Part shown: in pieces, positions 25,801-32,991 of the stretch | How the letters are laid out: each line of letters begins with the position of its first letter | Position numbering within the stretch: the stretch's first letter is position 1 | Source: VRUE01 sp963697915 | GTDB lineage: Bacteria; Actinomycetota; Thermoleophilia; Solirubrobacterales; 70-9 | Assembly (NCBI GenBank): GCA_963697915.1 | Contig: OY969103.1 | Span: 2,232,001-2,296,000, forward strand | DNA: 64,000 nucleotides | Reading direction: 5' to 3' | Program-made: the position numbers and the translations under genes | The notes under the pieces: model-generated | Told to the model about the DNA's origin: nothing | The model's input: only the letters and a program-made list of their open reading frames with translations | Database searches by the model: none

Positions 25801-26210
25801 CAGGGCTCGACGGGATCGCTGGGAAACCTGACCAGGACGACGGCGACTTTGCGCGGCGGCGCCAGGGCCGCCGGCGGGGGGCCTTCGGTTATGGCTTCGA
25901 CCTCACCGGTCAGCTTGCCTTCGCGCATCTCGCCGCTGACCACGACCCGGTCGCCCGGCTCCGCGGCGAGGGCCGTCGGCCGCAGGGAAGTCTCCCGCGC
26001 TCCGCTGCGCAGGATGTAGCGAGTGGTCGTCTCGCCGGTGCGGAAGTTGTCGGCGACGACCGCCTGAAGCGTTCCCGAGCGCGTGACCTCCGCCTGCGCC
26101 GGTGAGCAGAGGCCGAGCACCGCGACCCCCACGAGCAGCACCGCGATCGCCGCGGCCGGCCGAGCCCTCACCACACGCAGCTGTCCCGTGAACCTTGCTC
26201 TCATCCCCAC
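22857..26210 (-). CDS. Large secreted zinc metalloprotease with glycine-rich and beta-sandwich domains
   Basis: 1117 residues. Signal peptide 1-40 (ends SPAQA); protease domain with HELGHNLGLQH (His252, Glu253, His256, His262) and a Met-turn DVMGN (Met293), i.e. a metzincin of the gametolysin/reprolysin type; a fibronectin-III-like module (PTAPTGLTATAG...VERYVVFRDG); a glycine-rich domain of about 230 residues (bases near 23870-24530) resembling the glycine-rich region of ALK/LTK receptors; a cadherin-like module (GTLTLEDDGSFTYEPDPGYTG); a Pro/Asp linker; and a final Cys-containing sandwich (STFVCKLGRRPLKPCTSGVEY) common in Solirubrobacterales exoproteins. Likely secreted to the cell surface; substrate unknown. 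Confidence 0.85.
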   Translation of the reverse strand: MGMRARFTGQLRVVRARPAAAIAVLLVGVAVLGLCSPAQAEVTRSGTLQAVVADNFRTGETTTRYILRSGARETSLRPTALAAEPGDRVVVSGEMREGKLTGEVEAITEGPPPAALAPPRKVAVVLVRFPSDPVEPWSPAVTRSKVFTATDSANAFYEEESHGEISLAGKLSANGDVFGWLSIDAPTAGCPFEQWSDAADEAAADAGIDLSGYDHVMYVVPSRVGCGWLGIAVVGGSWSMINGNQGVHPIAHELGHNLGLQHAGSWTCAEGGVRVPVSDTCATTEYGDPFDVMGNIAPRHSNGWNLEQLGILASENVETVEASGTYSLRAALNPTSETTALRVPATGFPGALDSWYYLEVRQTGGVFENVTDASTTGVSIRATQTFAPRTVLLDMNPATTNFADAPLKVGQTFDAGGVSITTVAAGGGSATVSIELDEEPPTAPTGLTATAGTAGVRLQWNASSDNIGVERYVVFRDGEQIDASTETSLTDSLAIPGEHTYVVYAEDETRNRSAGSEPATATLAAVEGPDCEAGECTVAFGYTGAPATWTVPLGVSKARFTADGAQGGDSSAGLIDGGARATATIEPLTTGEEVTLIVGGKGESFAEGGAGGFGGGGDGTRGGGGGGASSVEIDSTLMLIAAGGGGAGLAGSNATGADPAGGRGGRGGEIGTSGSPGGALSAHGATLGGGTGGVRGGNGEAGGIHGGGGGGKGGTVTGASGCAGGATPGAPGAAGGPLSGGGGAPNAGGGGGGGYVGGGQGGGGASDTCGNSAGAGGGGGGESYADESLSWGAAGGARRGYGRVAIAYPNPVVVGEHSYMTMPEQELVVPVDEGVLVGASGPDGVSLSLSLVSPSTHGTLTLEDDGSFTYEPDPGYTGVDSFTYRLDHSSGHYATAEVVLRVPANPSALISSPLAGGTYELGQSVSTTFKCSEGAGGTGLDSCDDSHGKETVSGGKGKLDTSTLGSHTYTVTAVSKTGLTDSTSITYDVVPQKPKPPQEPDEPPDDPGESPKNPDTPPKTPDAPTPVPPIADTTAPETRIGAGPARTTKRKRVRFAFISSEAGSTFVCKLGRRPLKPCTSGVEYRVAPGRHVFRVYATDAAGNTDPTPATFRWKVER

Positions 26211-26218
26211 TTCCCAAG

Positions 26219-26257
26219 CCGATCAGGAAACGATCGGTTTCGCAATTTGGAAAATTG
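26219..26257. promoter_or_regulatory. Two inverted repeats upstream of the metalloprotease
   Basis: CCGATC/GATCGG arms 7 bases apart (26219-26237) and the perfect repeat CAATTT-GGA-AAATTG (26243-26257), in an AT-rich patch right before the protease start at 26210. They could be regulator sites; no matching regulator is adjacent. Confidence 0.4.
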
Positions 26258-26284
26258 TAGACCGACGGTGAAGGCCCGTCGACC

Positions 26285-26320
26285 GGCGCTCAGCGCCCCG
26301 AGGGACTTCGGTTCGGGCGC
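26285..26320 (-). terminator. Hairpin terminator after the DUF1989 gene
   Basis: Two overlapping stems, GGCGCT-C-AGCGCC (26285-26297) and GCGCCCCGA with TCGGGCGC (26294-26320), start 9 bases past the DUF1989 stop. There is no U-run, as is common in GC-rich actinobacteria. Confidence 0.45.
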
Positions 26321-26328
26321 TTCTGCGC

Positions 26329-27462
26329 TTAGCCGAACTCGATCCGGGCGCGGCGGAAGAGGATCTGGTTCGAGTTGCACCAGCGCATGAAGGCAGCGCG
26401 CAGGGCCTCGCCCTCGGTGTGGCCGTAGGCGCCGCTGGCGATCAGCTCCGCCAGGAGGTCGCGCTCGTTCTGGGTGAGGTCGATCGGGACCTCGACGACC
26501 TCGGGGGCGGGGCGGTAGTCGGGGGCGTAGGACTCGTCGCGCTCCAGCTTGCGCTCGCTGCGGATCGGGACCCCGGCGAGGTCGGCGGTGCGGGTCTGGC
26601 TGCCCATCGAGCCCCAGCGCTCGTTGACGCGGTCGGTCAGCTCGGTCGTGTCCGCCGAGGCCTCCATCACCTCGATCTGGACCGGCTCGTACTTGTAGTT
26701 GTTGATCCCGATCAGCTCGCCGCTGCCGCAGATCACGGTCGCAGCGAGGACGTCGAAGAGGGCGAGCAGTTCGACCCGGTCGCCGGGCCGGCCGGGGTTC
26801 CAGCGGAACTGGCGCCGCCCCTCCTCGTCGATCGTGGTCGCCATCCACATGTTGAAGGAGTCGTGGACGTCGTCGGGGGTGAGGCCGTACTCGCGGATCG
26901 CCTCGGCGAGACTGTCCTGGCAGTTGGGGTGGTCGCCGAGGCCCCAGCCGAGGTCCTGGTAGACGCGGTTGCAGCGGTGGCCAGTTATGTCGAGCTCGCA
27001 GGTCTCCGGCATCGAGAGGATCGCGAACATCGGCCGGCCGCGGGGCGCGTTGGTCCAGACGAACTCGCCAACCCGCGGGTCGAAGGACTGCGAGCTGCGG
27101 GTGAAGCCGCAGTCGAGCGCCTCCTTGTAGTCGTCGAGGTTGAAGGCGTTGAAGTCGACGCAGGTCTCGCCGCCGAGCTGCTCGATCCGCAGCACCTCGC
27201 CGCGGCGCACCGGTACCGCCTTGCCGGCGATCGGCTCGATCCGGTGGGTCAGCCGCGCCTCGCCCAGCGCCGGCTGCTCCGCCTCGAGGACGTCCGGGCG
27301 GCTGGCGCCGCCGACGTAGGGCCCGGCCCCGGCGAAGCGCTGGCCGACGTGCTCGAGCAGCGCCCGGCGCAGCAGCTCCTCGCGGCTCTCGCCCCGGCCG
27401 CGCTCGGCGGCGATCCGGTCGAGGAAGGCGAGCTGCGTCTCATACAGCGGCACCGCAGTCAT
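26329..27462 (-). CDS. Urea carboxylase-associated/DUF1989 family protein
   Basis: 377 residues from ATG 27462, which has AGGAGG at good spacing; the upstream part of the frame is antisense noise. The DUF1989 core is clear: VRRGEVLRIEQLGGETCVDFNAFNLDD, RGRPMFAILSMPETCELDI, CQDSLAEAIREYGL, FNMWMATTID, RPGDRVELLALFDVL, ICGSGELIGINNYKYEPVQIEV (blocks in order). Cys and Asp/His positions suit a metal site; relatives occur with urea/amide degradation. Unusual are an extra N-terminal 65 residues and a C-terminal helical tail (about 300-377). It is divergent from the MarR-controlled operon. Confidence 0.78.
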   Translation of the reverse strand: MTAVPLYETQLAFLDRIAAERGRGESREELLRRALLEHVGQRFAGAGPYVGGASRPDVLEAEQPALGEARLTHRIEPIAGKAVPVRRGEVLRIEQLGGETCVDFNAFNLDDYKEALDCGFTRSSQSFDPRVGEFVWTNAPRGRPMFAILSMPETCELDITGHRCNRVYQDLGWGLGDHPNCQDSLAEAIREYGLTPDDVHDSFNMWMATTIDEEGRRQFRWNPGRPGDRVELLALFDVLAATVICGSGELIGINNYKYEPVQIEVMEASADTTELTDRVNERWGSMGSQTRTADLAGVPIRSERKLERDESYAPDYRPAPEVVEVPIDLTQNERDLLAELIASGAYGHTEGEALRAAFMRWCNSNQILFRRARIEFG

Positions 27463-27499
27463 TGGGCCTCCTTGGACGGATGACTGAAATAGGGCACCA

Positions 27500-27512
27500 A
27501 AGTACTGTACTC
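27500..27512. promoter_or_regulatory. MarR-type operator 1
   Basis: AAGTA-CTG-TACTC, a near-perfect 13-bp inverted repeat in the divergent DUF1989/operon promoter, related to the site at 28740. A degenerate copy TGACTGAAATAGGG lies at 27481-27494. Confidence 0.5.
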
Positions 27513-27521
27513 TAGGCGTGA

Positions 27522-28154
27522 ATGGACGGCATGCTGTTCTCGCAGATGGACCCCCCCGCCGGCCGCGAGGAGGAGTTCGACGCCTGGTACGAAGAGATCC
27601 ACGTCCCCTCGCGGCTTGCCGTGCCCGGTTTCGTGCGGGCGACGCGCTACCGCGCGGTGGAGGGGGAGCCGTCCCATCTCGCCGTCTACGAGCTCGACCT
27701 CGAGGCACTTCGGACGCCTGAGTACCGGGAGCTGAAGGAGAATCCGGAGCCGCGCACGGAGGAGATGCTCGCAGCTGTGACGGGGTTCACCAGGTACACC
27801 TGCACGGTGATCGCCGATAGCGGCCGGCGCGTTGATCACAATTTCCTCTCAGTAGTCGCTTTTGACGTACCCGACGAGGAGGCCGGTGAATTCGATGATT
27901 GGTACGAACGGGAGCACGCGCCGCTGCTGCTCGAGGCAGATGACTGGCTGCGCGTCACCCGCTACCGCCGGCTCACCGGCGAAGGTGGCCCCTGGAACCG
28001 GTTCGCCCTGCACGAGCTGGGCAGCCGCGAGGTCATGGACTCGCCGCAGCGCCGTCGCGCCCGCGAGGCGCCGATGCGCACAGCGCTGGCGGAGCGGCCC
28101 TGGTTCGCCGACTCGGGTCGCTGGCTGTACGAGGTCATCGGCCGAGCGGGATGA
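27522..28154 (+). CDS. Duplicated dimeric alpha/beta-barrel (EthD/NIPSNAP-like) protein
   Basis: 210 residues made of two repeats of a ferredoxin-like fold. Each repeat has the same motif: EEFDAWYEEIHVPSRL (about 17-32) and GEFDDWYEREHAPLLLE (about 120-136), followed by VTRYR. Such folds appear in EthD, antibiotic-biosynthesis monooxygenases and chlorite dismutase relatives; the repeated His suggests binding of a small aromatic or heme-like ligand. Function unknown. First gene of the MarR operon; it may start nearly leaderless since the operator is only 10 bp upstream. Confidence 0.65.
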   Translation: MDGMLFSQMDPPAGREEEFDAWYEEIHVPSRLAVPGFVRATRYRAVEGEPSHLAVYELDLEALRTPEYRELKENPEPRTEEMLAAVTGFTRYTCTVIADSGRRVDHNFLSVVAFDVPDEEAGEFDDWYEREHAPLLLEADDWLRVTRYRRLTGEGGPWNRFALHELGSREVMDSPQRRRAREAPMRTALAERPWFADSGRWLYEVIGRAG

Positions 28155-28157
28155 GCG

Positions 28158-28736
28158 ATGAGCGAGCCGAACGCGATCGAGGCGTTCTACGACTGGGTCG
28201 AAAACCATCGCGGTAAGACCAGCGCCCTGGCGGGCGAGGGGCTGAAGGGTTACTTCCACGGCGTTGCCGAGGCGCGTTACGTCATCCGCCGCGTCTTCCG
28301 CATCGTCGACGAGCAGGCCAAGTCGGCCGGGCTCGAGCCGCTCGAGCACCAGGCCTTGATCCAGGTCTTCGGCTCGACCCGCCCGCTGCGGGTGATCGAT
28401 TTCGCCGAGCGCCTCGACATCGCTCCGGCCTTCGCCTCGCGGATCGCCAAACGGCTCGAAGACAAGGGCCTGGTCAAGCGGGTCGCCTCACCCGACGACA
28501 AACGCAGCACCGTGGTCGAGGTGACCAAGGCGGGCAGCGACCTGCTGACCGAGGTCGACGCCAAGGTCGAGGTCCACGTCTCCTACTTCCAGCAGCAGCT
28601 GAGCGACGCCGAGCGCGCCGCCGCCCTCGGCATCTTCGCCTTCTACCTCGGCGCCTCGCCCAGGCTCGACGACATCGAGAACCTGGTCGACCTCGTGCGC
28701 AGCGAGCGCACACGCACTGCTTCTTCAAAAACCTGA
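28158..28736 (+). CDS. MarR family transcriptional regulator
   Basis: 192 residues. A winged helix-turn-helix (LEHQALIQVFGSTRPLRVIDFAERLDIAPAFASRIAKRLEDKGLVKRVASPDDKRSTVVEVT, in successive blocks) carries the MarR wing DDKRS. Dimerisation helices flank it. It begins 4 bp after the previous gene and ends just before a copy of the likely operator, so it probably regulates both itself and the HpaB gene, released by an aromatic ligand. Confidence 0.85.
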   Translation: MSEPNAIEAFYDWVENHRGKTSALAGEGLKGYFHGVAEARYVIRRVFRIVDEQAKSAGLEPLEHQALIQVFGSTRPLRVIDFAERLDIAPAFASRIAKRLEDKGLVKRVASPDDKRSTVVEVTKAGSDLLTEVDAKVEVHVSYFQQQLSDAERAAALGIFAFYLGASPRLDDIENLVDLVRSERTRTASSKT

Positions 28737-28739
28737 CTG

Positions 28740-28752
28740 AAGTAGCGTACTT
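28740..28752. promoter_or_regulatory. MarR-type operator 2 with hpaB promoter
   Basis: AAGTA-GCG-TACTT, a 13-bp inverted repeat inside TGACTGAAGTAGCG, placed between a weak -35 (CCTGAC, 28732-28737) and a -10 GATAAT (28754-28759). Confidence 0.5.
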
Positions 28753-28791
28753 TGATAATGTTTCTCTCCGACCACGAGGGAAGGAGAGGGC

Positions 28792-30273
28792 ATGCCGCGC
28801 ACCGGAGCGGAATACATCGACTCACTGAGGGACGGCCGCAGCGTCTTCATCGACGGCGAGAAGGTCGAGGACGTCGGCACCCACCCCGCATTCCGCGACG
28901 CCGTGCGCTCCGTCGCCGGCCTCTACGACTTCGCTTCCGATCCGGCCAACGCCGACGCGATGACGACCGAGTCCCCCTACGGCGGCGAGTCGATCAACAT
29001 CGCCCACATGATCCCGCGCTCGCGCGAGGACCTGACCCGGCGCCGCGAAGGCCTGCGCCGCTGGAGCGAGCAGACCTACGGCCTGATGGGGCGCAGCCCC
29101 GACCACGTCGCCTCTTTCATGGCCGGCTTTGCCGGCAACTCCGGCGTCTTCGGCCGCGCCGGCGACGGCTTCGCCCAGAACGTCGTCAACTTCCACCGCA
29201 AGGTCTGCGAGGAGGACCTCTACCTCAGCTACACGATCGTGCCGCCGCAGATCGACCGCTCTAAACCGGCGCACCAGCAGACCGACCCGCACCTCTACGC
29301 CGGCGTGCGCGAAGAGCGCGACGACGGCATCGTGATCAAAGGCGCGCAGATGCTCGGCACCGGCATGGTCCTCTCCGACTGGGTCCTGCTCAGCTCGATC
29401 GTGCCGCTGCGCCCGGGCGACGAGGACTACGCGATCTCGGTCGTCATCCCGATCGGCGCCCCCGGGGTCAAAGTCCTCTCGCGCCGCTCCTACGCCAAGG
29501 CCGCCAGCAGCGTCTTCGACTACCCGCTCTCCAGCCGCTTCGACGAGACCGACTCGCTGGCCGTCTTCGACGACGTCTTCGTCCCCTGGGAGCACGTTTT
29601 CGTCTACCGCGACCTCGACCTGGTCCAGGCCCAGTGGTGGGAGACCGCGGCGCACCTGCTCGGCAACAACCAGGCGCAGATCCGCTACTCGACCAAGCTC
29701 GACTTCCTGGTCGGGCTCAGCCACCGGGTCGCGCGGACAAACGGCGTCGCCGGCCTGCCGCCGGTGATGGGCGCGCTCGGCGACCTCGCCGCCCAGGCCT
29801 CGCTGGTCAGCGGCCTCGTCGCCGGCGCCGAGCAGAACTGCCGCATCGACGACGACGGGGTCGCCCGTCCCGGCAATGCCGAGAGCTTCACCAACATGAC
29901 GTTGCAGTCCGAGCTCTACCCGAAGGTGCTGACCATGGTCAGGGAGCTCTGCGGCGGCGGCCTGATCCAGCTGCCCTCCTCGGTCGAGGACTTCCGCAAC
30001 CCCGAGGTGGCGGAGATCCTCGAGCGCTACCTGAGCTCGCCCCAGGCCAACTCCGAGGAGAAGGTGAAGCTGATGAAGCTGGTCTGGGACATGGTCGGCT
30101 CCGAGTTCGCCAGCCGCCACCAGCAGTACGAGATGTTCTACGCCGGCGCGCCCTTCGTGGTGAAGATGCGGATGTTCCAGAACTACGACTTCGATCGCGC
30201 CGACGCGCTGGTCGACTCGGCGCTGGGCGGCTACGACAGGCATGGCGTCGTCGAGCCCCAGGTCGAGGCCTGA
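28792..30273 (+). CDS. 4-hydroxyphenylacetate 3-hydroxylase family monooxygenase (HpaB type)
   Basis: 493 residues of the acyl-CoA-dehydrogenase-like HpaB family: MPRTGAEYIDSLRDGRSVFIDGE (opening), DPHLYAGVREERDDGIVIKGAQMLGT (flavin loop), FDDVFVPWEHVFVYRD, QLPSSVEDF. These enzymes use reduced FAD made by a separate reductase to hydroxylate phenols, or, in relatives, to open or hydroxylate heterocycles; 4-hydroxybutyryl-CoA dehydratase also belongs but its Fe-S cysteines are not evident here. A reductase is encoded at 8643. The gene is under the putative MarR site and overlaps the ALDH by 32 bp. Confidence 0.82.
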   Translation: MPRTGAEYIDSLRDGRSVFIDGEKVEDVGTHPAFRDAVRSVAGLYDFASDPANADAMTTESPYGGESINIAHMIPRSREDLTRRREGLRRWSEQTYGLMGRSPDHVASFMAGFAGNSGVFGRAGDGFAQNVVNFHRKVCEEDLYLSYTIVPPQIDRSKPAHQQTDPHLYAGVREERDDGIVIKGAQMLGTGMVLSDWVLLSSIVPLRPGDEDYAISVVIPIGAPGVKVLSRRSYAKAASSVFDYPLSSRFDETDSLAVFDDVFVPWEHVFVYRDLDLVQAQWWETAAHLLGNNQAQIRYSTKLDFLVGLSHRVARTNGVAGLPPVMGALGDLAAQASLVSGLVAGAEQNCRIDDDGVARPGNAESFTNMTLQSELYPKVLTMVRELCGGGLIQLPSSVEDFRNPEVAEILERYLSSPQANSEEKVKLMKLVWDMVGSEFASRHQQYEMFYAGAPFVVKMRMFQNYDFDRADALVDSALGGYDRHGVVEPQVEA

Positions 30274-31651
30274 GCTGGAGGTCCGCAGCCCCTACGACGG
30301 CAGCCTGGTCGGGCGGGTAGAGACGGCGACGCCCGAGCTGGCCGGGCACGCGGTCCTCACCGCCCGCGAGGCCTTCGCGGCCGGCGGCTTCCCGCTGCAC
30401 GAGCGGGCCGCGGCGCTGGAGCGGGCCGCGGCGCTGGTCGCTGCCCGGGGCGAGGACCTGGCGGCGACGATTGCCGCCGAGTCGGGCAAGCCGTTGAAGT
30501 CGGCCCGGGTCGAGGTCGGCCGCTGCGTCGAGACGCTGCGCTTCTCCGCGGCCGAGGCGCGCAAGCTGAGCGGCGAGCTGGTGCCGATGGAGGCGAGCGC
30601 CGCCGGCGCGGGCAAGCTCGGCTTCGTCCTCCGCGTGCCGCTCGGGGTCGTCGCCGCGATCAGCCCCTTCAACTTCCCGCTCAACCTCGTTGCCCACAAG
30701 CTCGGGCCGGCGCTGGCGGCGGGCAACGCGGTCGTGCTGAAGCCGGCCGAGCAGTGCCCGCTGACGGCGCTCGAGCTGGCCGCGATCCTCACCGAGGCCG
30801 GCGTCCCAGACGGCTGGCTCACCGTCCTCTGCGGCTCCGGCCCCGACGTCGGCAGGGCGCTGGTCGAGCACCCCCTGGTCGCCGCGGTCAGCTTCACCGG
30901 CTCGCCGGCGGTGGGCTGGGGGATCAGGGCGGCGGCGCCGGAGAAGGTGGTCAGCCTCGAGCTCGGCTCGAACGCGCCGCTGATCGTCCACGGCGACGGC
31001 GACTGGGAGCGGGCGGCGGACGCCGCCGCGACCCACGCCTTCTCGCACGCCGGGCAGAGCTGCGTCTCGGTGCAGCGGGTGCTGGTCGACGAGGCGGTCG
31101 CCGCGCCCTTCGAGGAGCGCTTCGTCGCCGCGACCGAGGCGCTGCGGGTCGGCGACCCGCTCGCCGAGGGGACCGACGTCGGGCCGCTGATCTCGGCGCG
31201 TGAGCGCGACCGCGTGCTCGAGTGGATCGGCGAGGCGCGCGCGCTCGGCGGGCGGCTGCTGGCGGGCGGCGAGCTGGTCGACGAGGGGCGCTGCCTGGCG
31301 CCGACGATCGTCGCCGACACGGACCCCGACGCCCGGGTCTGGCGCGAGGAGGTCTTCGGCCCGGTCGCCGTCGTCCGCCGCTACGCCGGGTTCGGCGAGG
31401 CGGTGGCGCTCGCCAACGACTCCCGCTACGGCCTGCAGGCGGGGGTCTTCACCCGCGACATCGGGCGCGCGCTGGAGGCCTGCCGGGAGCTCGAGTTCGG
31501 CGGCGTGCTGATCAACGAGGTGCCGACCTTCCGCGCCGACCAGCAGCCCTACGGCGGTCTGCGCGACTCCGGCAACGCCCGTGAGGGCCCCGCCTACGCG
31601 GTCCGCGAGCTGACCGAGCAGCGGTTTGTAAGCCTGTCTCCTGGTGAGTGA
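30242..31651 (+). CDS. Aldehyde dehydrogenase family protein
   Basis: 469 residues with Asn144 in SPFNFPLN, the NAD loop FTGSPAVG, general base Glu240 and nucleophile Cys274 in HAGQSCVSVQR. Family loop ELGGNAP reads ELGSNAP here. It converts an aldehyde to an acid with NAD(P). ATG 30242 overlaps the HpaB gene by 32 bp, so the two are tightly coupled and likely act in one pathway. Confidence 0.88.
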   Translation: MASSSPRSRPELEVRSPYDGSLVGRVETATPELAGHAVLTAREAFAAGGFPLHERAAALERAAALVAARGEDLAATIAAESGKPLKSARVEVGRCVETLRFSAAEARKLSGELVPMEASAAGAGKLGFVLRVPLGVVAAISPFNFPLNLVAHKLGPALAAGNAVVLKPAEQCPLTALELAAILTEAGVPDGWLTVLCGSGPDVGRALVEHPLVAAVSFTGSPAVGWGIRAAAPEKVVSLELGSNAPLIVHGDGDWERAADAAATHAFSHAGQSCVSVQRVLVDEAVAAPFEERFVAATEALRVGDPLAEGTDVGPLISARERDRVLEWIGEARALGGRLLAGGELVDEGRCLAPTIVADTDPDARVWREEVFGPVAVVRRYAGFGEAVALANDSRYGLQAGVFTRDIGRALEACRELEFGGVLINEVPTFRADQQPYGGLRDSGNAREGPAYAVRELTEQRFVSLSPGE

Positions 31652-32279
31652 GAAAGGCGAGACCGGGGCGAAGGCGGTGCGGGCGACCGTGCGCGGCGCC
31701 GTGCAGGGCGTCTTCTTCCGCGAAGCGACCCTGCGCAGGGCCCGCGAGCTGGGCGTGATGGGCTGGGTGCGCAACGCCGAGGACGGCAGCGTCCTGGTCC
31801 ACGCCGAGGGGCCGGCGTCGGCGGTGGACGAGCTGCTCGCCTTCCTCGAGGAGGGTCCGTCGGCGGCGCGGGTGAGCGAGGTCGAGGCCGAGCCGGTCGA
31901 GGTCGAGGGGCACGAGCAGTTCGCGATCCGCGGTGTCAGCGCCGGCGCCTTCGTCGTCCAAGAGCACACCGAGCCCAACCACCACTTCGACCTGCGACTC
32001 GAGGTCGACGGCGCGATGCGCTGCTGGGCGGTGCCCAAAGGTCCCTCGATGGACCCCGCCGTGAAGCGGTTCGCGATCGAGGTCGCCGAACCGGGGGAGG
32101 GCGCTGTCTGGGACAGCGGCAGCTACGAGCAGGGCGGCCGGGTCGCCTGGCCCGAGGCGATCGAGCGCGGCCACGCGGTCTTCGTCCTGCACGGCGAGAA
32201 GCTGCGCGGCGGCTTCGCCCTGCAGCGCACCCGCGGCGGCGAGAAGCCGCAGTGGCTGCTGATCAAGCGCCGCGGCTAA
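31644..32279 (+). CDS. Acylphosphatase fused to a shortened LigD-type 3'-phosphoesterase domain
   Basis: 211 residues. Residues 11-97 are an acylphosphatase (VRGAVQGVFFREA with Arg26, GWVRNAEDGSV with Asn44). Residues 102-211 match the DNA-end-healing phosphoesterase domain of LigD: VQEHTEPNHHFDLRLEVDG (metal ligands His108, His114, Asp116; Arg118), CWAVPKGPSMDPAVKR, VFVLHGEKLRGGFALQRTR, KPQWLLIKRR. About 20-25 residues usually found after the KR block, holding the catalytic His and Tyr (DHPLDY), are missing. Overlaps the ALDH by 8 bp. Confidence 0.8.
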   Translation: MSEKGETGAKAVRATVRGAVQGVFFREATLRRARELGVMGWVRNAEDGSVLVHAEGPASAVDELLAFLEEGPSAARVSEVEAEPVEVEGHEQFAIRGVSAGAFVVQEHTEPNHHFDLRLEVDGAMRCWAVPKGPSMDPAVKRFAIEVAEPGEGAVWDSGSYEQGGRVAWPEAIERGHAVFVLHGEKLRGGFALQRTRGGEKPQWLLIKRRG

Positions 32280-32313
32280 GCGTCGTCGCTCCCGCGTAAG
32301 CTCGGATCGGTTG

Positions 32314-32949
32314 ATGACACCGACGGTCGACGAGCTCAGGGTCGCGGATGCGCCGGCAGCCTGGGCAGCCCTCGGCTTCGCCGTCGAGGGCGACGTCTGC
32401 GTGCTCGGCGACGTGCGGATCCGCCTGGCGGGCACGGACGCGGGCAAGGGCCTCTGCGGCTGGTCGCTGCGCGGGGTCGAGTCGACCGAGCTCGACGGCC
32501 TGCCGACGAGGAGCTCGGACCGGCAGCCGCCAGGCGAGGCGCCGCCGCACCCCAACGGCATCACGGCCATCGATCACGTGGTCGCGATCACGCCGGCGCT
32601 GGAGCGCACCGTCACCGCGCTGCAGGGTGCCGGCCTCGACCTGCGCCGCGTCCGCGAGGAACCGACCCCGGCCGGCGCCCCGCGCCAGGCCTTCTTCCGC
32701 CTCGGCCCGACCATCCTCGAGGTCGTCCAGGAGCCGCCCGAGGCGATCGAGCGCGGCGGCGGCGCCGACCGCCCCGCCTTCTTCTGGGGGCTCGCCCTCG
32801 TCGCCACCAACCTCGAGGCGACCGTCGCCGCCCTCGGCGAGCGGGTCAGCGAGATCCGGCCCGCCGTCCAGCCCGGCCGCCGGATCGCCACCCTGCGCCG
32901 CGCTGCCGGCCTGTCCGTGCCGGTTGCCCTGATGTCTCCGCGCGGCTAA
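32314..32949 (+). CDS. VOC (glyoxalase-like) family protein
   Basis: 212 residues with two related halves; the second begins ITAIDHVVAITPALERTVTALQGAGLDLRRVREEP and reads FFRLGPTILEVVQEP, the usual vicinal-oxygen-chelate pattern (His near strand 1, Glu at the end). The first half is degenerate and lacks clear metal ligands. Function cannot be assigned. ATG 32314 (TTG 32311 in frame). Confidence 0.65.
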   Translation: MTPTVDELRVADAPAAWAALGFAVEGDVCVLGDVRIRLAGTDAGKGLCGWSLRGVESTELDGLPTRSSDRQPPGEAPPHPNGITAIDHVVAITPALERTVTALQGAGLDLRRVREEPTPAGAPRQAFFRLGPTILEVVQEPPEAIERGGGADRPAFFWGLALVATNLEATVAALGERVSEIRPAVQPGRRIATLRRAAGLSVPVALMSPRG

Positions 32950-32991
32950 CGTTGAACGGTCGATAAGCCAGCGGAGGGAGGAAGGAGCTCC

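Noticed and set aside
28792..30273. 4-hydroxybutyryl-CoA dehydratase for the HpaB-family gene
   Set aside because: The cysteine/histidine set for the Fe-S cluster is not evident and an ALDH and flavin reductase suit a monooxygenase better.
29939..32038. A 699-codon minus-strand ORF
   Set aside because: Mirror of the HpaB, ALDH and acylphosphatase genes; no family motif.
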